Assembly (NCBI GenBank): GCA_900547085.1
Contig: URFI01000063.1
Span: 1 to 10,738, forward strand
Length of the DNA: 10,738 nucleotides
Source: an uncultured Prevotella sp.
Lineage (GTDB): Bacteria; Bacteroidota; Bacteroidia; Bacteroidales; Bacteroidaceae
Direction of reading: 5' to 3'
Position 1 is the stretch's first letter, and each line of letters starts with the position of its first letter. The notes beneath the pieces are model-generated. The model was not told the DNA's origin. It did no database searches and saw only the letters and a program-made list of their open reading frames with translations. The position numbers and the translations under genes were made by a program. Shown here piece by piece: positions 5,113 through 10,738 of the stretch.

Positions 5113-6849
5113 TTAGAAATCCTGCTCCTCTTCTTCGATAGGACGTATGTCTTCTATTTGCAATTGCATGGCATTGCGCTTGAATACGTTGTCCTCAAGC
5201 GTGTAGGCGATGTCAAAACCACGCTTAGACTTGATGTACCGAGCCGATGCACTCTGTCCGAAAGCAATGCCGTTGACGATGTTACTCGACTTCGAATCAA
5301 CCAACTCAAGTTTGATGTGTTCTTGTTCGCGTCCTATTACCTTACTGGTGCCATAGTCGAACACGCCGAGTGTGCCGAAAAGAGGTTTAGAATTACCTGG
5401 CCCAAAGGGTGAGAATTTTTTCAAGTCAGCATGCAATCGCTTGGTGATGTCCTTGAAATCGATGATGGCATCGATGTCTAAGATAGGCTCAGTTTGTTCG
5501 GGTTCGATGTGCAGGTCCACATATTTCTGAAACCGTTCTCTGAATTTCTTGATGTCATCCCATCGCAAGGTCAAGCCGGCGGCGTAGGTGTGTCCGCCGA
5601 AATTGACAAGCAAATCTCGGCAACTCTTGATGGCCGAATAAACGTCAAAGCCCGTCACGCTTCGCGCAGAACCTGTGGCAAACTCGCCATCACGTGTCAA
5701 CACCACCGTTGGGCGAAAGTAAATCTCGGTCAACCGCGATGCCACGATGCCGATGACACCTTTCTTCCAGTTCTCATCATACAGCACGATGGACGAATGA
5801 TGCTTTTGGCTTTCAAGCTTGGCAACTATCTGATTGGCCTCTTCGGTCATCTGTTTGTCGATGTCTTTGCGCTGTTCATTGTATTCATTGATGTGTTTTG
5901 CCTGTCTCAGCGCCGTGGCAAAGTCTTTCTCAACCAAGAGATCCACGCTCTCCTTGCCATTCTCCATGCGTCCCGAAGCATTGATGCGTGGCCCAATTTT
6001 GAATACGATGTCGCTCATGGAGATGTCCCTTCCATTGAGGTTACAAATGTCTATGATGGCCTTCAAACCAACACTTGGGTTCTGGTTCAGTTGTTTCAGA
6101 CCATGAAACGCCAGTATCCTGTTCTCGTCTGTTACGGGTACAATGTCGGCCGAGATGCTCACTGCGCAGAAATCGAGCAGGGGGATGAGCCGTGAAAAAG
6201 GAATACTGTTGTTCTTAGCAAAGGCTTGCATGAACTTAAAGCCCACTCCACATCCCGACAGATGCTTGAATGGATAGCTGTCATCCTCGCGCTTTGGATT
6301 CAAAATGGCCACGGCAGGAGGCATCACTTCGTCAGGGACGTGATGGTCACAGATGATGAAATCAATTCCAAGGCTTTTGGCGTATGCTATTTCGTCAATT
6401 GCCTTGATGCCGCAATCCAGTATAATAATCAGTTTAACACCCGTTTCCTGTGCATGGTCTATTCCCTTTTTGCTCACACCGTAGCCCTCATCGTAGCGAT
6501 CGGGGATGTAATAATCAATGTTGGAATAGAATTGCTGCAGGAACTTATACACCAATGCGACGGCTGTACAGCCATCCACATCGTAATCACCATACACCAT
6601 AATGCGCTCTTTGCGTCCCATAGCGTCGTTCAATCTGTCTACGGCTAAGTCCATGTCTTTCATAAGGAATGGATTGATGAGGTCTGCCAGTTGTGGGCGA
6701 AAGAATCGCTTGGCGGCAGACTCCGTAGTGATGCCACGACGGATGAGCAATTGAGCGAGAAGGGGGCTGATGTTCAGTTTCTCTCCTAACTCATTGGCTG
6801 CCTTTGTTTCTTCTGATGTAGGTGGTACATAATTCCATTTGAAATGCAT
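5113..6849 (-). CDS. recJ: Single-stranded-DNA-specific 5'-3' exonuclease RecJ
   Basis: A 578-residue cytoplasmic nuclease of usual family length, in the DHH phosphoesterase superfamily. The Mn-binding motifs are intact: GDYDVDG (87-93) with D88, D90 and D92, LDCG (144-147), CDHH (167-170) and the SADIVPV aspartate D235. The GPRINASGRM block (286-295) and the DHHA1 motif NFGGHTYAAG (416-425) follow. A C-terminal OB-fold segment starts near PFGPGN (481-486). RecJ digests single-stranded DNA 5' to 3' in RecF-pathway recombination, mismatch repair and base-excision repair, usually after a helicase opens the duplex; here the partner recQ follows after 4 nt. The ATG at 6849 is preceded by an A/T-rich leader without a Shine-Dalgarno sequence, as is common in Bacteroidetes. 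The acidic tail EEEEQDF is the last feature before the stop. Confidence 0.97.
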   Translation of the reverse strand: MHFKWNYVPPTSEETKAANELGEKLNISPLLAQLLIRRGITTESAAKRFFRPQLADLINPFLMKDMDLAVDRLNDAMGRKERIMVYGDYDVDGCTAVALVYKFLQQFYSNIDYYIPDRYDEGYGVSKKGIDHAQETGVKLIIILDCGIKAIDEIAYAKSLGIDFIICDHHVPDEVMPPAVAILNPKREDDSYPFKHLSGCGVGFKFMQAFAKNNSIPFSRLIPLLDFCAVSISADIVPVTDENRILAFHGLKQLNQNPSVGLKAIIDICNLNGRDISMSDIVFKIGPRINASGRMENGKESVDLLVEKDFATALRQAKHINEYNEQRKDIDKQMTEEANQIVAKLESQKHHSSIVLYDENWKKGVIGIVASRLTEIYFRPTVVLTRDGEFATGSARSVTGFDVYSAIKSCRDLLVNFGGHTYAAGLTLRWDDIKKFRERFQKYVDLHIEPEQTEPILDIDAIIDFKDITKRLHADLKKFSPFGPGNSKPLFGTLGVFDYGTSKVIGREQEHIKLELVDSKSSNIVNGIAFGQSASARYIKSKRGFDIAYTLEDNVFKRNAMQLQIEDIRPIEEEEQDF

Positions 6850-6882
6850 TTATATTGTTTTTTTTATTTTGTCTTACCGTGT

Positions 6883-6901
6883 CCGCATAGAAAAGATGCG
6901 G
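6883..6901 (-). other. Small hairpin in the recJ leader
   Basis: CCGCAT (6883-6888) and ATGCGG (6896-6901) form a 6-bp stem with a 7-nt loop, about 34 nt upstream of the recJ start. It is GC-rich inside an otherwise AT-rich leader. No T-run follows on the minus strand, so it is not a terminator. It may shape the recJ mRNA leader or be chance. Confidence 0.25.
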
Positions 6902-6938
6902 GTGTGAATTTCATGGGATTTGTAAGCTATTTTGCGTG

Positions 6939-6946
6939 TAAAGATA
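6939..6946 (-). promoter_or_regulatory. Possible -7 box for the recJ-recQ operon
   Basis: On the minus strand this reads TATCTTTA, one mismatch from the Bacteroidetes -7 consensus TAnnTTTG, about 90 nt before the recJ ATG. No clear TTTG lies at the expected -33 spacing. The rest of 6850-7068 is AT-rich and shows no convincing gene. Confidence 0.3.
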
Positions 6947-7068
6947 CAAAATATTTGTCATATCCCATTGCTTTTTTCTCAAATATTTTTTTATCACGAT
7001 GCATTCAAATTCAAAACTGTTTGATACCCAGATTTCAACTCATCATGTGCTTTTAGGGTGTCCTGAAC

Positions 7069-7103
7069 AAAAAGACCGCTTATCCTTATCGGGTAAGCGG
7101 TCT
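7069..7103 (-). terminator. Intrinsic terminator of the peptidase operon
   Basis: AGACCGCTTATCC (7073-7085) pairs with GGGTAAGCGGTCT (7091-7103): 13 bp with one G-T pair and a 5-nt loop. Read on the minus strand, the stem is followed by a T-run (complement of A 7069-7073). It lies about 40 nt beyond the C1 peptidase stop and upstream of recJ, so it separates the two minus-strand operons. Confidence 0.88.
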
Positions 7104-7118
7104 GTAGATGTTATGTAA

Positions 7119-7141
7119 GGTGGAGGCTTTCGGCCTCAACC
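7119..7141 (-). other. Second hairpin directly after the C1 peptidase stop
   Basis: GAGGC (7123-7127) and GCCTC (7133-7137) form a 5-bp stem with a 5-nt loop. It is extended past one mismatch by GGT (7119-7121) and ACC (7139-7141). It precedes the stronger terminator and could protect the mRNA 3' end. Confidence 0.35.
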
Positions 7142-7143
7142 CT

Positions 7144-8346
7144 TTACAAGTTAATCTTCTTGCGGATGTCTTGTGGAACGGCATTCTTGTTCACCATGAA
7201 ATCCATGGTCTTGTAAGCAACGAAAGCCTTGGTCATGTACCAAACGCCTTTGTACTTGCCACTTTCGCCCCAAGAGTTCTTCACCATGTAGTATTCTTTG
7301 CCATTTTGGTCCTTAGCGATACCAAAGATGTGCATGCCGTGGTCATCGGTTGTCTCCCAATTATCGAATGCTTTTTGGCGCATCTCTTGTGTAGGAACAA
7401 CTTCAGGCGCGTTGATACCTAATGAATCTGCTTTGGCTTTCTTTGAGGAGTTGGACATTTTAACCCAGCGGTCAGCGTCTGTTCCAGACAAATCGCGGGC
7501 TTTCTTCAGGTCGTAAGCAATACCTAAACCATTGCGTGTAAATCCGTCTTCCGACACGTCACCACCCCATGCTACGGTATAGCCGTTGTCAATCGCATGG
7601 TCGATAATCCTGCAAATGTCGTTAATGGGGATGTTCCAGCTCAAAGGCCAACGCCAGTTGTCTTGTACCTCAACAGCAAATTGAGTCCAGAAAGGATGAT
7701 GTGTGTAGCTGGTGAAGTGTACATAGTCGTTCATATCCAAGCCCAAGCTTGCCGCAAATGATTGTGGGGTATAGGTTTTTCCTTCGTAAGTAAATGATTC
7801 AGGAGTTTTGCCAAGGTAAGCATCAAGAATCCCTACCAATCCATTTTTCCAGGTAGAAGAAATTTTCTTTTGCTTACTTTTTGCGATCGTTTCAACGTAT
7901 GGTGTCAATAGTTCAAAGAACTCGCCAAAGTTAGCCAACGAGTCACCTGTCATTGTGCCAGGCAATGGCATCGCTGTTTCGGGCACCATGCCATAGTGTT
8001 GCCAACAATAGATAGGGTCGTATGCACTACCTCCTTGTGCAAAACTTACATCACCGTGCATGCGTACAGCCTTTTCAGCTCGGTCTTGGTATGTTTTGTG
8101 TGCTACGAACATCTCGCACAGGTCGTACGTTTTCCCTGTCTTCTTCAAGATTTCACTTTCCAAGAAGCTCAAGGTAGAATAAGCCCAGCACGTACCACTA
8201 CGGTTTTGGTCTTTAATACTCGTAATCTTGTTTTGCTTAACAACAGTAAATACCGGCTTGTTGTTTTTGGGGGCAGTCTTTTTCTTACCTGCCTGTGCGC
8301 CCGTTGCCATAATGGCCAAGAGGGCGAACGTTAAAATTTTCTTCAT
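7144..8346 (-). CDS. Secreted C1-family cysteine peptidase (bleomycin hydrolase / aminopeptidase C-like)
   Basis: A 400-residue papain-fold protease. The N-terminus MKKILTFALLAIMATGAQA followed by GKKK is a clear Sec signal peptide with an AxA-type cleavage site at about 19/20, so the enzyme acts in the periplasm or outside the cell. The catalytic set is complete: Q47 (oxyanion hole) and C53 in KDQNRSGTCWAYS, H336 in DDHGMHIFGIA and N357 in KNSWGE. The long insertions between C53 and H336 and the QGGSAYDP segment (104-111) match the C1B bleomycin hydrolase/PepC group rather than classical papain. The classical members are cytosolic hexamers of about 450 residues, so a shorter exported form is a notable variant. 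It is the second gene of an operon, 22 nt after the Xaa-Pro aminopeptidase, which suggests a shared job in peptide or protein breakdown. Confidence 0.93.
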   Translation of the reverse strand: MKKILTFALLAIMATGAQAGKKKTAPKNNKPVFTVVKQNKITSIKDQNRSGTCWAYSTLSFLESEILKKTGKTYDLCEMFVAHKTYQDRAEKAVRMHGDVSFAQGGSAYDPIYCWQHYGMVPETAMPLPGTMTGDSLANFGEFFELLTPYVETIAKSKQKKISSTWKNGLVGILDAYLGKTPESFTYEGKTYTPQSFAASLGLDMNDYVHFTSYTHHPFWTQFAVEVQDNWRWPLSWNIPINDICRIIDHAIDNGYTVAWGGDVSEDGFTRNGLGIAYDLKKARDLSGTDADRWVKMSNSSKKAKADSLGINAPEVVPTQEMRQKAFDNWETTDDHGMHIFGIAKDQNGKEYYMVKNSWGESGKYKGVWYMTKAFVAYKTMDFMVNKNAVPQDIRKKINL

Positions 8347-8368
8347 GTTTTTGAATAGTTTTAATAAA

Positions 8369-9778
8369 TTATTTAGTTGAATTGTTAGCCATAAATGCTT
8401 CTACATCTTTGGGATGATAGGGTATGCGGTCTTTTCCAAGGAAGCGGCATCCGTCTTTGGTAATTAGGATATCGTCTTCAATACGAATACCTCCAAAGTC
8501 TTTGTAGGTTTCCAAAAGTTCAAAATTCAAGAACTCTTTACAGTGTCCAGATGCTCTCCAGTCATCGATGAGGGCAGGAATAAAGTAAATACCTGGTTCG
8601 TCTGTCACAACAAATCCTTCTTCCAGGCGGCGTCCCATGCGTAGGGCATTGGTGCCGAACTGTTCGAGATTGGGACGAGTTTCATCGTCAAATCCCACGT
8701 AGATTTGTCCCAAGGCTTCCATGTCGTGTACGTCCATGCCCATCATGTGGCCCAGTCCGTGCGGCAAGAACATGGCATGAGCGCCAGCTCTAACAGCCTC
8801 TTCGGTGTCACCTTTCATCAGTCCCAGTTCTTTCAGTCGCTCTGTCATGAGCTTGCATACAGAGAAATGCACGTCCATGTACTTCACTCCTGGTTTTGCA
8901 ACTTCGAGTGCGTGGTCGTGGCAAGCCTCTACAATGCTGTAAATCTCCAGCTGTCGTTGGGTGTACTTGCCGTTCACGGGGAAGGTGCGGGTGTTGTCCG
9001 AACAATAATTGTTCACTGTTTCAGCTCCGGCATCACACAGTGCCAGCCTTCCGGCTTCAAGTTTGGCCAGTGAGGGATTGCCGTGCATGATTTCGCCGTG
9101 CTGTGAGAAGATGGTTGGGAAGCTCACCATGGCACCATACGAGTTGGCGATGCCGTCTACCTGACCGCCTACATACTTCTCGGTTACACCGGGTTTGGTG
9201 AGGCGCATGGCAGTGGTGTGCATCAGATAGCCAATCTTCGCTGCGCGTTCCAGTTCTTCAATCTCCTGCGGTTCCTTAGCAGAACGCATCTTTACGACAG
9301 CCTTGATGAGATCGAGTGAGGCGCTTTCTTTCTGCTGACTGGGATGAATGCCCAGCAAGTCGTATATCTGCAACTTGATGTCGTGGCGGTAAGGCGGCAG
9401 AAAATGTATCTTGCGCTTGCTGCCGATGGCTGCGTTGCAGAGGGTTTTGAGATGCTTCATCGGGGCCGAGTGCTTCACTCCAACTTGTTCGGCCATGTCC
9501 TTGACGCTGTCTACAGAGCCAAACCAAACGATGTCTTCTATGTCAATGTCGTCGCCAATCAAGGTCTCGGTGTCGTTGTCAATGTCGATGACGCCCACCA
9601 GTCCGTCTCTGTTCTGTCCGAAATAATACAGAAACGACGAGTCTTGGCGGAAAGGATGATAACCGTTAAAGGGTCCGTTGGCAGGCGATTCGTTGTTGCC
9701 AAACAGGATGATGAGGCCTTGACCCACTTCTTTTTTCAGTTGGGCGCGGCGTCTTATGTAAGTTTGTTGATCGAACAT
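8369..9778 (-). CDS. pepP: Xaa-Pro aminopeptidase (M24B family, aminopeptidase P)
   Basis: A 469-residue cytoplasmic metallopeptidase that removes an N-terminal residue preceding proline. Residues 1 to about 150 form the aminopeptidase P N-terminal domain (FDQQTYIRRRAQL, then RQDSSFLYYFGQ). The rest is the pita-bread M24 domain with all five metal ligands: D249 (LCDAGAE), D261 (SDNTRTF), H344 in PHGLGHMMG, E394 (TDEPGIY) and E434 (RIEDDI). The VHD motif (350-352) is also present. The frame stays open upstream to a TTG at 9838, but ATG 9778 fits the family's usual first residues and has a typical A/T-rich leader, so it is chosen. No signal peptide is seen. The C1 peptidase gene follows after 22 nt, so the protease's products could end up as substrates for this enzyme after uptake. 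Confidence 0.95.
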   Translation of the reverse strand: MFDQQTYIRRRAQLKKEVGQGLIILFGNNESPANGPFNGYHPFRQDSSFLYYFGQNRDGLVGVIDIDNDTETLIGDDIDIEDIVWFGSVDSVKDMAEQVGVKHSAPMKHLKTLCNAAIGSKRKIHFLPPYRHDIKLQIYDLLGIHPSQQKESASLDLIKAVVKMRSAKEPQEIEELERAAKIGYLMHTTAMRLTKPGVTEKYVGGQVDGIANSYGAMVSFPTIFSQHGEIMHGNPSLAKLEAGRLALCDAGAETVNNYCSDNTRTFPVNGKYTQRQLEIYSIVEACHDHALEVAKPGVKYMDVHFSVCKLMTERLKELGLMKGDTEEAVRAGAHAMFLPHGLGHMMGMDVHDMEALGQIYVGFDDETRPNLEQFGTNALRMGRRLEEGFVVTDEPGIYFIPALIDDWRASGHCKEFLNFELLETYKDFGGIRIEDDILITKDGCRFLGKDRIPYHPKDVEAFMANNSTK

Positions 9779-9842
9779 GATAATAATTTTTGTTAGTGTA
9801 GTAATCTGTTGCGGCTTGTCATGGATATTACAAAACAATGAT

Positions 9843-9858
9843 TTGTCGTCCGCGACAA
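9843..9858 (-). other. Tight hairpin in the pepP leader
   Basis: TTGTCG (9843-9848) and CGACAA (9853-9858) form a 6-bp stem closed by a 4-nt loop. It lies in the transcribed leader expected from the box at 9871-9878, about 65 nt before the pepP start. It could be an mRNA stability element or a palindromic protein-binding site; it may be chance. Confidence 0.3.
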
Positions 9859-9870
9859 CCTTATTCTCGG

Positions 9871-9878
9871 CAAAGATA
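9871..9878 (-). promoter_or_regulatory. -7 box for the pepP operon
   Basis: The minus strand reads TATCTTTG, an exact match to the Bacteroidetes TAnnTTTG -7 consensus, giving a leader of roughly 85 nt before ATG 9778. A -33 TTTG at the expected spacing is not visible. Confidence 0.55.
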
Positions 9879-9900
9879 ATAAAAAGTGATTGAAAAATTG

Positions 9901-9908
9901 TAACTTTG
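9901..9908 (+). promoter_or_regulatory. -7 box for the patatin-like gene
   Basis: TAACTTTG exactly matches TAnnTTTG and ends 22 nt before the ATG at 9931, so the leader would be short (about 15 nt). No clear -33 TTTG is seen. It lies back to back with the pepP box, about 22 nt away. Confidence 0.55.
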
Positions 9909-9930
9909 TGGCAATAAATAACTTGTTTTT

Positions 9931-10738
9931 ATGCATATTGAGAGGAATACAGGACTGGTGTTGGAAGGTGGCGGCATGCGTGGCGTGTTTACCAGTGGTG
10001 TTCTGGATGCCTTCATGAAGCATGGTGTATATTTCCGTCATGTCGTCGCCGTGTCGGCCGGTGCGTGTAATGGCATGTCGTACATCAGCAGGCAACCGCG
10101 CAGGGCGCGCTTGTCTAACATCGACTTTTTGACTCAATATGGCTACATTGGTTGGCGACATTTACTCAGACAGGGTTGCATCTTTGATCAAGAATTGTTG
10201 TATGATAAATTTCCAAACGAATACATTCCATTTGATTTTGATTCGTTTTTTCAGCGGTCAGCGACCTTTGAAATGGTGACAACCAACTGCCTGACGGGAC
10301 AGGCGGAGTACCTCACCGAGTCGAACGACCGGCAACGTTCGCTGGATATCGTGCGCGCTTCGAGCAGTTTGCCGTATGTTAGCAAAATCGTAAGGGTAGA
10401 CGGCATCCCCATGCTCGATGGCGGCATTGTTGACTCTATTCCTGTGATGCGGGCCATAGAGACGGGGCATCCGCAGAACGTGGTGATTTTGACGCGCAAC
10501 AAAGGCTACCGCAGTAAGGAACGCGACCGGAAGATACCTGCCTTTGTCTATAAGAAATATCCCCGCCTGCGCGTGGCCCTGAGCCGCCGAGTGGCCGCTT
10601 ACAACGAGCAACTGGAACTGGTGGAGCGGCTCGAAAGGCTGGGAAAGGTTGTGTGTATTAGGCCCCAAAGACCCATGGAGGTGGGACGAATGGAGAAAGA
10701 TATCGGCAAGCTGGAGCGGTTGTATCAAGAGGGCTTCA
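9931..10738 (+). CDS. Patatin-like phospholipase family protein (YjjU-like), 3'-truncated by the window end
   Basis: The frame is open from ATG 9931 to the window edge (269 codons visible, no stop). Patatin hallmarks are present: the oxyanion loop LEGGGMRGVFTSGVLDAF (11-28), nucleophile S42 in AVSAGACNGMSY, and the dyad aspartate D163 in MLDGGIVDSIP. The block RQPRRARLSN after the nucleophile and the substrate-lid region resemble the E. coli YjjU-type group. The usual GxSxG is AxSxG here (A40 replaces the first glycine). The family hydrolyses acyl esters of phospholipids or other lipids at the membrane surface. The C-terminal part seen here is rich in charged helices (KERDRK, ELVERLERLGK). 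It is transcribed divergently from pepP. Base composition rises towards the end (many GCG and CGC codons) relative to the AT-richer HAD gene. Function is known only at family level. Confidence 0.92.
   Translation, partial: MHIERNTGLVLEGGGMRGVFTSGVLDAFMKHGVYFRHVVAVSAGACNGMSYISRQPRRARLSNIDFLTQYGYIGWRHLLRQGCIFDQELLYDKFPNEYIPFDFDSFFQRSATFEMVTTNCLTGQAEYLTESNDRQRSLDIVRASSSLPYVSKIVRVDGIPMLDGGIVDSIPVMRAIETGHPQNVVILTRNKGYRSKERDRKIPAFVYKKYPRLRVALSRRVAAYNEQLELVERLERLGKVVCIRPQRPMEVGRMEKDIGKLERLYQEGF

Noticed and set aside
5494..6195. 233-codon plus-strand frame opposite recJ
   Set aside because: It is long, but recJ in this stretch is a full set of conserved motifs; the reverse frame reads as low-information sequence.
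6844..7056. Possible 70-codon small gene in the recJ upstream gap
   Set aside because: It overlaps the recJ start, is translated from AT-rich leader sequence and has no start context or motif.
9779..9838. Longer pepP start at a TTG (20 extra residues)
   Set aside because: The extension is not hydrophobic like a signal peptide and does not match the family; the ATG at 9778 gives the standard N-terminus.
10258..10728. 156-codon minus-strand frame at the right end
   Set aside because: It is antisense to the patatin-like gene, whose oxyanion loop, nucleophile and DGG motifs are all on the plus strand.
1..10738. Defence island, phage or insertion element
   Set aside because: No transposase, integrase, toxin, CRISPR repeat, inverted terminal repeats or target duplication is visible; RecQ and RecJ here look like housekeeping repair genes.

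Overview
The window looks like a chromosomal segment from the Bacteroidetes, most likely Prevotella or a close relative. This rests on the gene content (a CDP-alcohol phosphotransferase lipid cluster, a recJ-recQ pair, a secreted bleomycin-hydrolase-like protease and an M24 Xaa-Pro aminopeptidase), on A-rich leaders without clear Shine-Dalgarno sequences, and on boxes matching the Bacteroidetes -7 consensus TAnnTTTG. The genus is inferred from memory of such genomes, not from a search. I see no mobile element, CRISPR array, rRNA or tRNA.

Region 1 (1-3141, + strand) is a compact four-gene operon that enters the window from the left. It encodes the C-terminal part of a sugar-phosphate/inositol-phosphate type nucleotidyltransferase, an ATP-grasp enzyme, an integral membrane CDP-alcohol phosphatidyltransferase and a HAD hydrolase. 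The last three genes are coupled by a 4-nt overlap and a 2-nt gap. The best reading is a route to a polar lipid head group in which the head group, not the diacylglycerol, is activated as the CDP derivative (for example CDP-inositol). This resembles the archaeal IPCT/DIPPS chemistry and a second phosphatidylinositol route that I recall being proposed for Prevotella. The ATP-grasp protein, a serine in place of the fourth aspartate of the transferase motif, and a DxG active site in the HAD protein make this the most interesting part of the window.

Region 2 (3198-6849, - strand) is a recJ-recQ operon with only 4 nt between the genes. It joins a 5'-3' single-strand exonuclease to a 3'-5' helicase, the classical RecF-pathway pair for DNA end and gap processing. 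The RecQ has its zinc-binding cysteines near the C-terminus, about 220 residues after the helicase core, instead of directly behind it. Its Walker A motif is encoded over a run of eight G.

Region 3 (7069-9778, - strand) is a peptide-degradation operon. An M24 Xaa-Pro aminopeptidase gene is followed after 22 nt by a C1-family cysteine peptidase with a signal peptide, and a strong intrinsic terminator closes the unit.

Region 4 (9931 to the right edge, + strand) is a patatin-like phospholipase gene cut off by the window end. It diverges from the aminopeptidase gene, and the 152-nt intergenic region carries one -7 type box for each direction. The 294-nt gap at 6850-7143 holds the recJ leader and the terminator of the peptidase operon. 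The convergent gap at 3142-3197 holds a short direct repeat and one arm of a weak hairpin whose other arm covers the end of recQ. All other stretches are coding.
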